DNA of 64,000 bases from Vibrio sp. 16 (GTDB lineage Bacteria; Pseudomonadota; Gammaproteobacteria; Enterobacterales; Vibrionaceae). The stretch covers positions 1,240,001 to 1,304,000 of the forward strand of contig NZ_OY808997.1 in the NCBI RefSeq assembly GCF_963681195.1. Reading direction: 5' to 3'. Below the pieces are notes generated by a model that searched no databases, was not told the origin of the DNA, and was given only the letters and a program-made list of their open reading frames with translations. The position numbers were made by a program, and so were the translations under genes. Below are positions 45,481 through 55,775 of the stretch, piece by piece (positions within the stretch are counted from its first letter, which is position 1; each line of letters begins with the position of its first letter).

Positions 45481-46392
45481 ATGGTAGAGCTCAAGCATTT
45501 AAAAACGTTAACCACATTGCGTGATACAGGATCATTGACCGCCACTGCCACCGCTTTGCACCTAACTCAATCGGCCCTATCACACCAATTAAAGGATCTA
45601 GAGGCGCGTATTGGAGGTGCTTTGTTTCTGCGTAAAACTCGCCCAGTAAAATTCACCTCCGAGGGTGAGATTTTGCTTCGGCTCGCGGATGATGTGCTTC
45701 CCCGTTTGGCCAAGGCAGAGAACGAGTTAGCCAGCCTGAAAGAAGATGTGAACGGACGATTGCACATGGCGATCGAATGCCATTCGTGTTTTCAATGGTT
45801 GATGCCCGCATTAAGGGAGTACCAAGTCGCTTGGCCAAGTGTTACGTTAGACTTTTCCTCCGGTTTTGGGTTCGAGCCTTTGCCAGCACTAATTGGAGGA
45901 GAGCTGGATCTAGTGATTACATCTGACATTGCCCCGCGCTCAGAAGTCCACTACGAGCCATTGTTTGATTTTGAAATGCGACTTGTAACGGCAACCACAC
46001 ACCCTCTGGCAAGCCGTGCGCGCATTGAACCTCAGGACTTAGCCGATCAAACCATGCTCTCTTACCCGGTTCAGAAAAGTCGTCTCGATGTGGTCAAACA
46101 TTTCCTTCAGCCAGCCGGCATTGAGCCCGCTCGTTGGAAACAGTCTGACAATACGCTTATGCTGATCCAGATGGTCTCGGCCGGCCTTGGGGTTGCAGCA
46201 CTGCCCAACTGGGCCATCAGCGAGTTCTCTCGTCAAGGATTGATTACGAGTATCCCGCTTGGTGAAGGATTATGGCGAAGATTGTTTGCCGCAACGCGAC
46301 ATGCTGATAAGGATAAGCGTTACTTGCAAGCCTTTTTCAATACCGCTCGCCAGCAATCAAAGAGTCATTTGGAAGGAATAAAAACCGTATAA
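45481..46392 (+). CDS. metR: LysR-type activator of methionine genes
   Basis: A 303-residue LTTR. Its HTH (about 17-40: GSLTATATALHLTQSALSH) and substrate domain with the EP-type effector stretch SSGFGFEPLPALIGGELD match MetR. The position divergent to metE with met boxes is the standard arrangement. Homocysteine is the known co-activator. AAAGGAAC precedes the ATG. Confidence 0.95.
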   Translation: MVELKHLKTLTTLRDTGSLTATATALHLTQSALSHQLKDLEARIGGALFLRKTRPVKFTSEGEILLRLADDVLPRLAKAENELASLKEDVNGRLHMAIECHSCFQWLMPALREYQVAWPSVTLDFSSGFGFEPLPALIGGELDLVITSDIAPRSEVHYEPLFDFEMRLVTATTHPLASRARIEPQDLADQTMLSYPVQKSRLDVVKHFLQPAGIEPARWKQSDNTLMLIQMVSAGLGVAALPNWAISEFSRQGLITSIPLGEGLWRRLFAATRHADKDKRYLQAFFNTARQQSKSHLEGIKTV

Positions 46393-46416
46393 AAAAGGAG
46401 GCAGTTGCCTCCTTTT
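46391..46416. terminator. Bidirectional terminator between metR and DUF4250 gene
   Basis: AAAAGGAGGCA and TGCCTCCTTTT pair around GT, with A and T runs on both sides. Confidence 0.9.
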
Positions 46417-46433
46417 CACTATCAAGTGGTCGA

Positions 46434-46634
46434 TTATCTAGAATAAGACTTAAATTGGTTGGTGAGCGGATCATATTGGTAGCCCAACACATCCAATTTT
46501 CCCACCACGGACTCAACGTCCATTTCGTACATACTGACTAACTCATCAAAGCTACCGCATTCCAACCGAAGCTTTTCATTAACGATACCTAGCAGAATGA
46601 CGCTATCAAAGCGGCTCACATTGCTCAGATCCAT
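46434..46634 (-). CDS. DUF4250 small protein
   Basis: A 66-residue protein: SVILLGIVNEKLRLECGSFDEL and LGYQYDPLTNQF match the DUF4250 pattern of short cytoplasmic proteins. The ATG at 46634 has AAAGGAG seven bases upstream, while the GTG at 46640 is too close to it. Function unknown. Confidence 0.85.
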   Translation of the reverse strand: MDLSNVSRFDSVILLGIVNEKLRLECGSFDELVSMYEMDVESVVGKLDVLGYQYDPLTNQFKSYSR

Positions 46635-46706
46635 AGCCACGCTCCTTTCTTAGTACGCCTACTAACAAGCCTAGCCACAATTGAGCAAATTTAAAGTGAG
46701 CCCAGT

Positions 46707-47387
46707 CTAAAGTGCAAACAAAGCTTGGTTGGATGTCACCGCCAGCAGCATCACCGCAAGCGCAAATCCTAACTGTGGCTTGCTGATTTCGCGTGATAGC
46801 AACATGTGCCAGCACCATACAACAACCGCAGCAATCATGAGTGCAAAGCCAATCAACAAGGGTTGCAGCACACTCATCAGCACCGGCTCATCCAAAGATA
46901 CCGCTTTAATTGCAATAGCCAGTGTCATTAGCATCGCAGAAATGACACCCGACACGGGAAGAATTCGGTGAAACGCCTGAAGTCGAGTTCGTGCGACGGT
47001 CAGCAACAGATGCGCAAACAACGCACCAAGCAGCGCGATCTGGACAAAAACATTAATGCCCCCTGCGAGACTCGCTTGCTCTGCGATCATGATAGCGACA
47101 TAAGAGAGCGCCAAACCATTCGCTAGATACATCACCCAAAGAGGGCCCTGATCGCGGGTCTTTTTGGTTTGTACTTGGGAGTAGAAATAGGCGATGGCAA
47201 ACACCACCATCATTGCTTCTATCTTCAACGAAGCAACGGCAAGCCACATCACAGCGAGGGCTGGGAGTACTTTGTGAATTCGTCCACGTTGACCGGGACA
47301 AATTTCACCTTTGATTAAGATTAACGTCAAAATAAGCTGTGCGCCCAAAAGCATCGGAGCCGACACGGCCAAAAGTTGCTGCACCAT
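46707..47387 (-). CDS. Polytopic membrane protein of unknown function
   Basis: A 226-residue protein with seven or eight hydrophobic helices across its full length and few charged loops. Notable phrases: ALAVMWLAVASLKIEAMMVV and ALLGALFAHLLLTV. No family motif, no signal peptide. Same strand as the DUF4250 gene downstream (72-base gap); function cannot be assigned. Confidence 0.7.
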   Translation of the reverse strand: MVQQLLAVSAPMLLGAQLILTLILIKGEICPGQRGRIHKVLPALAVMWLAVASLKIEAMMVVFAIAYFYSQVQTKKTRDQGPLWVMYLANGLALSYVAIMIAEQASLAGGINVFVQIALLGALFAHLLLTVARTRLQAFHRILPVSGVISAMLMTLAIAIKAVSLDEPVLMSVLQPLLIGFALMIAAVVVWCWHMLLSREISKPQLGFALAVMLLAVTSNQALFAL

Positions 47388-47459
47388 GATGTCATGTTCT
47401 GTTTGAAAGTGATGGGTGCGGATAATAGCAAACTTACCGCTTGGGTGTTAGCGTGGCAG

Positions 47460-49937
47460 TTAACGTAAGCTCGCAAAGTAGTTTAACACGTCTTGCGTCG
47501 TAACGATCCCGAGGTACTCACCTAGCTCGTTTTCAACAATCCAAGGCAATTTGATCCCGCTTCGAATCAGATCAGAGATCTCTATCAACTTCATCTGATA
47601 GGAGATCTTGTGTACCTCTGGCTGCATCACTTGGTTTAACCGCTTTTTCGCTATGGTCATGTCTTTGGTCGTTTCGAGCTTGGTTCCTAACGTAGGCGTA
47701 ATGTGAAAGTTGAGTTCCTTGCGACCGACAATACCCAAGCAAGTCTGCCCATCAATGATTGGCACAACTTGAATGTTGTAACGACCAGACTCAAATATCG
47801 CCAACGCCTGATCCAAGGTATCTCTTGGCGCCAAAGTAGGAATGTGAGTTTGGGTAATGCTAAGAATACCCACTTTACGCATACTCGACGTTCGGCTGAG
47901 AAAGTCTTCCAACTTGTCGTAATAGCCCCAGGCCTTCTCTAACTCATTGAGAGGCAGCGGTTTAGAAAAGAAGTAGCCTTGAATAAAATCCACCCCTAGT
48001 CCACACAACACCTCTAATTCATGCCGCGTTTCCACACCTTCTGCCACCACTTTAACGCCGAGTGTGTGCGCCAGCTCTGTGATCATCTTGACGATGAAAT
48101 ACTGATGCGAGCCCATTTTAATATTGGTGACAAATTCTCGATCAACCTTAAGCAAATCAAAGTTTGAATCACTTAAATAACTGAATGAGCTGTAGCCTGT
48201 GCCAAAGTCATCAATCGCGATGCTCACTCCTTTACGGCGAATGCTGCGAATCAATGCAGACTGGCGAGATTCACTATCAAAGTAAGCACTTTCGGTAAGC
48301 TCGATGGTGACAAGTTCCGGCGTTTTGGCGTACTGATAAATCAATGATTCGGCACTCTGCAGCACTTCATCTACGTCTAGCTTGGTGTTGAGTGAACGGT
48401 TGATTGTCACGCCTAGCTTGGCGCCAAAACGTTCTTGTATTGCTGTCAGCTCTTCGAGCGCCTTTTTCCCCGCGCACCAATCCAAATCAGCCACGAGATC
48501 GAGGTCCTCTGCGATGGTCACCATCTCTTGCGTATTGAGCATCTGCCCATTCGGCCCTTTAAATCGACTAAGCGCTTCGAACTTCACAATGTCCCACGTT
48601 CTTACGTCGACAATCGGCTGGTAATACACCTCAACACTTTGCGATTTAATCAGCTTGGCCGCCCATTCTTCAAGCTCTTTTCGTCTCAATACCTCTTTGT
48701 GAATCGCACCATGATAAAACGTAATCTGCCCTTGGCTGTTATTGCTTTGCTCCAATAAGGCTTGCACCGCATGACTAACTAGCAGTTTGGGATTGTAAGT
48801 ATCGTGACCGAGCACTGAAACGCCTACTTTCCCTTTTAAAATCGCGCGGTGGATTGCTTTGCCTGCTGACTGATTCAGGGTTGAGAAAAAACGGCGAATG
48901 GTTTGGTGAATGATCCGTACTTGGCCGGGAGAATCCGTTTTCGGGCACTCTAAACACGCCACAAAATGGTTGTTACCAATATACCCCACTTGCTGCGCGA
49001 TGCGATTGCGTGACAGGTGTTCCGAAAGCGTCGATTTGAGTTCAAAATCGTCCTTCTGCTCAAAACGAGGGACAAATGCCACCACCATACTGATCGCCTC
49101 GGAGCTATCGTTTATCCAACGCTTCGCCACCATGTGGGTAAATTGCGATTCGGTAGGAAGTTGAGTTAACAGCTCGACGCCACCGAGCTCAATGTCTGCG
49201 ACGCGATATAGATTTTTCGACAAATCCAGATAATAGCCAAGGTAAAACAGCTGACCAGCAAACGTCACTCTTTGTAGAGTCAGATCTTGGGGTATGGTTT
49301 TGCCATCGACCTGCTTGATGAGGACAACACCGGACCAGTAGCCTTTGCTGTCTACATCAGACCAAATCGATTGGTAGAACTCTTCACTATGCTTATCTGA
49401 GTTGAGTGTATCAACAGACTTCATCAACAACTCTCTGGCGCTGTAACCAGTGTGATCGAGGAAATAGGTGTTGCAGGCAAGCATCGACTTGTGGCTGTTG
49501 AGTAAGACAACGCCATGATGCGGGTTTTCAAACAACTGCTGGAAGAACTCATTGAATAGCGCAGTAGAGACGGAAAAGTAGAGCAAAGGAGTAATGTGCC
49601 CTTTTACCGTCAAAGTACTCTCAGCACTAAAAGAGAAATTGACGTAGCAACACTGGTCACCATCGAGCGTCATACAACAGGCATAATTTAACGTCCGCTG
49701 ACAACGACATGCTTCTTTTATGAGGTCAATAAATTTGGTTTGATCGCTGTAATCCAAGCAAGCCAGTATTACGTTTCCTGACACATTGGGCAAACGTGAA
49801 TGCAAAAGCAAACCAAGCGCTTGTCGGTCAACATCGAGTTTGTGATGTTTAATGTCCCAAGTCCAAGCAATAGAAGTGAGCGGCGCCCCTATTTCACGAC
49901 TCAAGTCAGATTCCGTTACCTTTGGCCCACTAAGCAT
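47460..49937 (-). CDS. PAS-GGDEF(degenerate)-EAL-CBS protein, paralogue 1
   Basis: An 825-residue cytoplasmic protein. N-terminal unassigned region, a PAS domain (about 130-235: NPHHGVVLLNSHKSMLACN), a GGDEF-like domain with the eroded signature GNNHF, an EAL domain (FEALSRF near 450; IDDFGTGYSSFSYL), and a C-terminal CBS pair (about 705-825). It should hydrolyse c-di-GMP; the CBS pair may sense adenine nucleotides. Tandem with the related gene 50038-52497. Confidence 0.85.
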   Translation of the reverse strand: MLSGPKVTESDLSREIGAPLTSIAWTWDIKHHKLDVDRQALGLLLHSRLPNVSGNVILACLDYSDQTKFIDLIKEACRCQRTLNYACCMTLDGDQCCYVNFSFSAESTLTVKGHITPLLYFSVSTALFNEFFQQLFENPHHGVVLLNSHKSMLACNTYFLDHTGYSARELLMKSVDTLNSDKHSEEFYQSIWSDVDSKGYWSGVVLIKQVDGKTIPQDLTLQRVTFAGQLFYLGYYLDLSKNLYRVADIELGGVELLTQLPTESQFTHMVAKRWINDSSEAISMVVAFVPRFEQKDDFELKSTLSEHLSRNRIAQQVGYIGNNHFVACLECPKTDSPGQVRIIHQTIRRFFSTLNQSAGKAIHRAILKGKVGVSVLGHDTYNPKLLVSHAVQALLEQSNNSQGQITFYHGAIHKEVLRRKELEEWAAKLIKSQSVEVYYQPIVDVRTWDIVKFEALSRFKGPNGQMLNTQEMVTIAEDLDLVADLDWCAGKKALEELTAIQERFGAKLGVTINRSLNTKLDVDEVLQSAESLIYQYAKTPELVTIELTESAYFDSESRQSALIRSIRRKGVSIAIDDFGTGYSSFSYLSDSNFDLLKVDREFVTNIKMGSHQYFIVKMITELAHTLGVKVVAEGVETRHELEVLCGLGVDFIQGYFFSKPLPLNELEKAWGYYDKLEDFLSRTSSMRKVGILSITQTHIPTLAPRDTLDQALAIFESGRYNIQVVPIIDGQTCLGIVGRKELNFHITPTLGTKLETTKDMTIAKKRLNQVMQPEVHKISYQMKLIEISDLIRSGIKLPWIVENELGEYLGIVTTQDVLNYFASLR

Positions 49938-50037
49938 TATCCACTGCTCACCTAAAATTAGCTCCCTTTATCCTTAACTTTAGGACAAGAGTCTTAGTTA
50001 CACCTAAGCATTAGAATAACAATTGATAAATTTAACT

Positions 50038-52497
50038 TTAATCTTCTACACAGAAACTCAATACCGTCGCCATTTCCACTAACCCTTTGAACACCCCAAG
50101 CTCGTCAGTCAATATCCAAGGCAAAGGCGTGCCTTGCGTAACGAGTCGATGAACCTCTTTTACTGGCGTATGCCAATCGAGTACCGTTCCTCCGGGAGCC
50201 ATCATTCGGTTGACACTCTTATGCCAATAATTTTTCTCTTTGCTGGTTTCGAGATCCGTGCCCATCGTTGGTGTCATATGTAAATGCATGGTTGATCGCG
50301 ACAGCACACCGACACATTTTTTATTGTCAACGACAGCCAAGTAATCGCCATGAGACACATTAAAATATTGATGCGCGAGGGATAACGGATCTCCTGGGTC
50401 AAGGTGATGGCTATTTTTGCTGACCAGCTTCATGAGAGTTTGTTCTGGTGCACTTGGTGCGGTTTTCGGCCACTGGCAATAATGCTCATGGGCGACGATT
50501 TGCTCCGTGCTTTCTGGTTTTGCAAACAAGTAACCTTGAATGTAGTCCACCCCAAGTTCAGTCAGCAACGCCAGCTCACTTTCTGTCTCTACCCCTTCGG
50601 CAACCACATCAAGATTGAGCTGATGCGCCAGATGCACAAGCGTATGGACAATATGATACTCCCGCGTCCCTTTTTCTAATCCGGAGATAAACTGACGATC
50701 AATCTTGAGTACATCAAAGAAACTCTTGGTTAAGTAATGGAACGAAGCACAGCCAGAGCCGAAATCATCAACAGCAATTTTTACCCCTGCATCGCGAAGC
50801 GTTTGAATCAGTTGCTGGCTGTTATCTGAATTGTCCAAAAAAGCGCTTTCGGTGAATTCTATGTTTAGGCAATCTGGGGATAAGCCCGCATCATCCAGCG
50901 CGAGTGCGGTATGCTTCAGCACATCGACAATGCCAACATCGGTATTCAATGAGCGATTGACTGACAACTGCAAGGTGTCACCAAACCGCTTTTGTAGTGC
51001 TTTGAATTGTTCAAATGCCATCCCACAGACCAAATTATCTAACTCGAAAATTTTGCCCATATCTTCAGCGACTTGAATATAGTCTTGGGTAGTCGCAGGC
51101 TCCGACTCCAAAGGAGGGAAACGGCACAGCGCTTCAAATTTCTCTACGCACTGCTGCTTTACGCTGACTATGGGTTGGAAGTAGACCTCTACATTTTTGT
51201 TCAGCATCGATTTTTGCACATGCGCTTCAAGGCGTTTCTTGCGCTCAATTTGCAAATGGATCGAGCGATCATAAAACGCGATGCGTCTATTTTCTCCTGA
51301 GTGGAGTTCGAGAATCGCTTGGCAAGCATGAGACACAAGCCGATTGGGCGTCTCAGCATCCACACCATAGATTGAAACGCCCAACAACCCAGTCTTTAAG
51401 ACCTCATGAATATCCTTAGTAGCATGCTTAAAACAATGGAAAAAGGTCGTTAATGTCTTGGCGATGTCGCGTACCCGTTGCTCTGGGTGTTCAACCACCA
51501 CAGGCAAACAGGCTAGAAAGCGTCCGCTGTCCATATACCCTGAAAACAACGCGCTGGTTTTCTCTTTTAAATAAGCGGCAAAACGTTTTTTTTGCTCATT
51601 GGTGCCCTTTGAAGCAAAGCGCGGTTGGATGGCGAGAACCAGTAAGGTATTGTCTCGGTCCGTCGCTTTACATCGCTTGGTCAGCTGGGCAAGAAAATGA
51701 TCCGACGTCGGTAATTGCGTCAGGATATCAACCCCGCCAGACTGGGTGTCTTCCAATCGATCGAGATCAGACGATAGATCTGTACTCAAGCCGATATAAT
51801 AGTCTTGCCCACTGCCCAAGCCAATTTTCTGGATCGTTAAGCTCTGGGGAAACACCTTACCTTGTGCATGGCGTGAAAGCAGTACCCCACTCCAATACCC
51901 CTGTGAACCTAATGATTCCCATAGTGCCCGATAGTGCTCGTCATCATGACTCGACGAGTTAAAGATGTTGGTTTTTAGTCCGACAAGTTCGTTGCGAAGA
52001 TACCCCGTCATCTTTTCAAAATAGTGATTACAGGCAAGGATGCGCGTATCCGAGTCAGTCACTACCACACCGTGATGCTGATTTTCAAAAATGCCGTAAA
52101 ATATCTCTGATGCTTCTTGCGCATTCGAAATCACCAAGCAAGGCGAGATCGTGCCTTTCAGGTGATGTTCATCCGCTTTGTACATGTAGATTTCAACGAA
52201 TGTAAACAGTGATGTGGGTGTAACAAGGCAGCAATGGAGGTAACAATCCTCGCCAGTCGTCAACGCGGTTTGAAACGCGCGCTTCACTCTATCTCTTTGG
52301 CCAGGCGGGACTAAGCGAATCAAACGTGTCGCCGAGAAGGTTGAATACACCTCGCCAAACATCAAGGTTTGCCCTTCGTTATCGCAATAGAAGGCTTGTG
52401 TTTTAAGGTTCATCGCCCAGTCGTAAACAACGTATTTGCTTTTTCTGCCCTGCTGCTGAGGCACAGTAGCATGCGACTCATTCATGACATCATCCAT
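50038..52497 (-). CDS. PAS-GGDEF(degenerate)-EAL-CBS protein, paralogue 2
   Basis: An 819-residue paralogue of the neighbour with the same domain order. PAS near NQHHGVVVTDSDTRILACN, eroded GGDEF (MDSGRF), EAL (FEALCRF; VDDFGSGCASFHYL) and CBS pair. The EAL loop reads GSGCASF where the neighbour has GTGYSSF, so activity could differ. Several start codons are possible (TTG 52509, ATG 52497, ATG 52485); none has a strong ribosome site. A 100-base gap separates it from the downstream copy. Confidence 0.82.
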   Translation of the reverse strand: MDDVMNESHATVPQQQGRKSKYVVYDWAMNLKTQAFYCDNEGQTLMFGEVYSTFSATRLIRLVPPGQRDRVKRAFQTALTTGEDCYLHCCLVTPTSLFTFVEIYMYKADEHHLKGTISPCLVISNAQEASEIFYGIFENQHHGVVVTDSDTRILACNHYFEKMTGYLRNELVGLKTNIFNSSSHDDEHYRALWESLGSQGYWSGVLLSRHAQGKVFPQSLTIQKIGLGSGQDYYIGLSTDLSSDLDRLEDTQSGGVDILTQLPTSDHFLAQLTKRCKATDRDNTLLVLAIQPRFASKGTNEQKKRFAAYLKEKTSALFSGYMDSGRFLACLPVVVEHPEQRVRDIAKTLTTFFHCFKHATKDIHEVLKTGLLGVSIYGVDAETPNRLVSHACQAILELHSGENRRIAFYDRSIHLQIERKKRLEAHVQKSMLNKNVEVYFQPIVSVKQQCVEKFEALCRFPPLESEPATTQDYIQVAEDMGKIFELDNLVCGMAFEQFKALQKRFGDTLQLSVNRSLNTDVGIVDVLKHTALALDDAGLSPDCLNIEFTESAFLDNSDNSQQLIQTLRDAGVKIAVDDFGSGCASFHYLTKSFFDVLKIDRQFISGLEKGTREYHIVHTLVHLAHQLNLDVVAEGVETESELALLTELGVDYIQGYLFAKPESTEQIVAHEHYCQWPKTAPSAPEQTLMKLVSKNSHHLDPGDPLSLAHQYFNVSHGDYLAVVDNKKCVGVLSRSTMHLHMTPTMGTDLETSKEKNYWHKSVNRMMAPGGTVLDWHTPVKEVHRLVTQGTPLPWILTDELGVFKGLVEMATVLSFCVED

Positions 52498-52733
52498 CCC
52501 AATACCCAACCAGTTTTATATTTCTATAAGTAAATCTATCGCATTTAGCGCGATGTTGACGTTAATCCGCTAACAAATTGGGCAAATATCCTTTGACCTT
52601 CACCAATTAGTTTAGCCAGCGGATAAACCACACAAACCACTTAAAAATCCCCCAATAATCTAAGGATATGTAAGGCTAGATAGATGGGCGCCAAGCCGCT
52701 ATAATTCGCGCTTCCTGGATCCGAGAGCAAAAT

Positions 52734-55058
52734 ATGTACAGCGAAAACACCCCTATTCACGAGCAAAAGAAATATTGGGCTGAGTGCTTTGGCACCGCAC
52801 CTTTTCTTCCAACGAGCCGAAAAGAAATGGACGCTCTTGGATGGGATAGCTGTGACATTATCATCGTAACCGGCGATGCCTACGTTGATCATCCAAGTTT
52901 TGGTATGGCGATCATCGGTCGATTACTTGAAGCGCAAGGCTTTCGAGTCGGCATCATTGCTCAACCAGAATGGAACAACAAAGATGCCTTCATGGCGCTA
53001 GGCAAACCAAACCTTTTCTTTGGTATTACCGCCGGCAACATGGACTCCATGATTAACCGCTACACCGCAGACAAAAAACTGCGTCATGATGATGCCTACA
53101 CGCCAAACAATGAAGGCGGCAAACGCCCTGATCGTGCAACTTTAGTTTACTCACAACGTTGTCGTGAAGCATACAAAGGCGTACCCATTGTTTTAGGTGG
53201 TATCGAAGCGAGCTTACGTCGACTCGCGCACTACGATTATTGGTCAGATAAAGTACGCCGCTCAGTGTTGTTTGATGCAAAAGCAGATATTCTGCTGTTT
53301 GGTAATGCTGAACGCGCGCTGGTAGAAGTCGCGCATCGGTTGGCCGATGGTGAGGAGATTTCAACACTAACCAATATCCGTGGTACGGCAGTAAACCTCG
53401 CTGCCGCGCCAGAAGGCTACAACGTGATTGATTCATCACGAATCGAGAAGCCGCGCAAAGAAGCCTTTATTCCGCCGAACCCATACGTGGTCGAAGAGCA
53501 ATGTGATACCAACGCCAAAGCGCAAGAAACCGAAGCGAAGCCAATCACTATTCGCCCGTCTCGTCACGATGCGGCGACCACAGCCGTACGCATTCCGCCG
53601 TTTGAAAAACTCAATAACGACCGAATTCTTTATGCTCACGCGAGCAGAATCATGCACCTAGAGACAAACCCATACTCAGGCCGCGCATTGATTCAGCGCC
53701 ATGGTGACCGCGAATTGTGGGTTAACCAAGCGCCAATCCCTCTCACCACCGAAGAGATGGACTACGTGTTTGGCTTGCCTTATGCGCGTGTTCCCCACCC
53801 AATGTATGGCAAAGCAAAAATCCCAGCGTATGACATGATCAAAACGTCGGTGAACATCATGCGTGGTTGTTTCGGTGGCTGTTCTTTCTGTTCGATCACC
53901 GAGCACGAAGGACGTATTATCCAAAACCGTTCGCAAGAATCGATCCTCAACGAACTGGAAGAAATCCGCGACAAAGTACCCGGCTTTACAGGCACAATTT
54001 CTGATCTCGGCGGCCCAACTGCTAACATGTATCGTTTGGGTTGTAGCGATCCAAAAGCAGAAGCGAACTGTCGTCGTCCGTCATGTGTATTCCCGGGGAT
54101 CTGTAATAAGCTGAATACCGACCACAAACACACCATCGACCTTTACCGCGCCGCTCGAAAAGTGAAAGGCGTGAAAAAAGTGATGATTGCATCAGGCGTA
54201 CGTTACGACCTTGCCATAGAGTCACCAGAATACGTAAAAGAACTTGTCACTCATCACGTGGGCGGCTACTTGAAAATTGCACCAGAGCATACGGAAAAAG
54301 GCCCGCTGGATCTGATGATGAAACCAGGCATGGGCACTTACGACCGCTTTAAAGAGATGTTTGAGAAGTACAGCGAAGAAGCGGGTAAAAAGCAGTATTT
54401 AATCCCTTACTTTATCTCGGCACACCCAGGTACCGAAGACGAAGACATGCTCAACCTTGCTCTGTGGTTGAAGAAAAACAACTTTGAGTGTGACCAAGTA
54501 CAAAACTTCTACCCATCACCGATGTGTAATGCAACGTCGATGTACTACTCAGAGACCAACCCGCTTAAACGCGTGAAATACAAAAAACGCGAAGACGTGC
54601 CAGTGGCAAAAGGTGAGCGACAACGTCGACTCCACAAAGCGCTGCTGCGTTACCATGATCCAGCAAACTGGCCAATGATTCGTGAAGCATTGATCAACAT
54701 GGGCAAAAAGCATCTAATCGGTGATAAACCTGGTTGTTTGATACCAGCAGAAGATCTTGATGCGAAAACGCCAGCGCAGCGCAGAAAATCAGGACGTCAT
54801 GGCTCCCAACGATTTGCAACTAAGCACACCAAAAGCCAACCTGGTTTTGAGAAAATGCATGGTGACAACCGTGGTGGAAACAAAGGCGGTAAGCCAGGTA
54901 ACCGCAATGGTAAACCAGGCAGTAAACCGTCAGGCAGTCGACCAAACGCTGGGCCTAACGCCAAACCGCAAAACGGCCGCGGTGGTAAACCAACTGGCGC
55001 CAACAAACCCAGCAACAGTGGAAAACCGAGCGGCAATCGAAAACCTAAACACCGCTAA
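52734..55058 (+). CDS. YgiQ-family radical SAM protein
   Basis: A 774-residue protein. The radical SAM cluster motif CFGGCSFC lies at 378-385 in [18 protein letters not shown]. The N-terminal part is a B12-binding-like domain region, and SAHPGTED and the C-terminal HGSQRF stretch are family features. The last 90 residues (about 685-774) are a low-complexity Gly/Asn/Lys/Pro tail that may bind RNA. Reaction unknown. Ends in a strong terminator. Confidence 0.9.
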   Translation: MYSENTPIHEQKKYWAECFGTAPFLPTSRKEMDALGWDSCDIIIVTGDAYVDHPSFGMAIIGRLLEAQGFRVGIIAQPEWNNKDAFMALGKPNLFFGITAGNMDSMINRYTADKKLRHDDAYTPNNEGGKRPDRATLVYSQRCREAYKGVPIVLGGIEASLRRLAHYDYWSDKVRRSVLFDAKADILLFGNAERALVEVAHRLADGEEISTLTNIRGTAVNLAAAPEGYNVIDSSRIEKPRKEAFIPPNPYVVEEQCDTNAKAQETEAKPITIRPSRHDAATTAVRIPPFEKLNNDRILYAHASRIMHLETNPYSGRALIQRHGDRELWVNQAPIPLTTEEMDYVFGLPYARVPHPMYGKAKIPAYDMIKTSVNIMRGCFGGCSFCSITEHEGRIIQNRSQESILNELEEIRDKVPGFTGTISDLGGPTANMYRLGCSDPKAEANCRRPSCVFPGICNKLNTDHKHTIDLYRAARKVKGVKKVMIASGVRYDLAIESPEYVKELVTHHVGGYLKIAPEHTEKGPLDLMMKPGMGTYDRFKEMFEKYSEEAGKKQYLIPYFISAHPGTEDEDMLNLALWLKKNNFECDQVQNFYPSPMCNATSMYYSETNPLKRVKYKKREDVPVAKGERQRRLHKALLRYHDPANWPMIREALINMGKKHLIGDKPGCLIPAEDLDAKTPAQRRKSGRHGSQRFATKHTKSQPGFEKMHGDNRGGNKGGKPGNRNGKPGSKPSGSRPNAGPNAKPQNGRGGKPTGANKPSNSGKPSGNRKPKHR

Positions 55059-55066
55059 ACATTGAG

Positions 55067-55094
55067 AAATCGCAGCTTCGGCTGCGATTTTTTT
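55067..55094. terminator. Terminator after the YgiQ gene
   Basis: AAATCGCAGC and GCTGCGATTT pair around a stable TTCG tetraloop, followed by T. Confidence 0.93.
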
Positions 55095-55101
55095 CATCAG
55101 T

Positions 55102-55656
55102 TCAATGAGTACTCGAGTTATCGCGCCTTCTGATCACTTTGAGGAGATGTTCATCTTGCCATTGAGATATTTTCGCCCGTTTTAGCTCTTTCTTCGTCAT
55201 CTCGAGGCTTTTCACTAGGTGTTCGTGCTTTATACCTAGCGCCTTACTTTCGATCAGTGACTCTGACATTTCATTTTGCATCAAAGTGATGCCTTTCAGG
55301 GCGAGCTTGATCTCTTTTGGCGCACGATCAGGGATTTTGTCTAGCACACTGCGACACTTTTTTAAGCGGCTTAATGCACTAGATACGTCAGAAAATGTTT
55401 TAGTTGTATATTTTTGAAGGGACTCAGCCTGCTGCTCAAGCTCAGGGAGAACCCAATCCGTCAACGACGTCGTGATTCGCAATAACGCTTCATTCGCTTC
55501 TTTTTCAGCCGTCTTCATCGCCATATTCACTAGACCACAGATTATTACTGTGCTCACAAGAGCAGGCAGAGTGAAACCTAGCAGTAAGATCTGAATCCCG
55601 GCAACAGCAGCGCATAAAGCCATCAAGTTTCGTTGATAGAAAGTCACGGAAACCAC
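55102..55656 (-). CDS. Membrane-anchored coiled-coil protein of unknown function
   Basis: A 184-residue protein. Two hydrophobic segments (about 12-45) precede a long helical, heptad-like region rich in Lys/Glu (EQQAESLQKYTTK, SRLKKCRSVLDKI). The GTG start at 55656 is uncertain; ATG 55623 is also possible. No family recognised. Convergent with YgiQ and downstream of serC's terminator. Confidence 0.6.
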   Translation of the reverse strand: MVSVTFYQRNLMALCAAVAGIQILLLGFTLPALVSTVIICGLVNMAMKTAEKEANEALLRITTSLTDWVLPELEQQAESLQKYTTKTFSDVSSALSRLKKCRSVLDKIPDRAPKEIKLALKGITLMQNEMSESLIESKALGIKHEHLVKSLEMTKKELKRAKISQWQDEHLLKVIRRRDNSSTH

Positions 55657-55721
55657 ACATTTAATGACAATTCAGTTAATAGCTTAGTTTAGATTCGTCT
55701 GCGTTGTGAACGAGAAATAAT

Positions 55722-55751
55722 AAAAAAGGCTTAACCCATAGGTTAAGCCTT
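55722..55751 (-). terminator. Terminator of serC
   Basis: AAGGCTTAACC and GGTTAAGCCTT pair around CATA; a run of A on the + strand gives the T tract. Confidence 0.88.
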
Positions 55752-55775
55752 ACTCAATAAGATGCGGCTGCTTAA

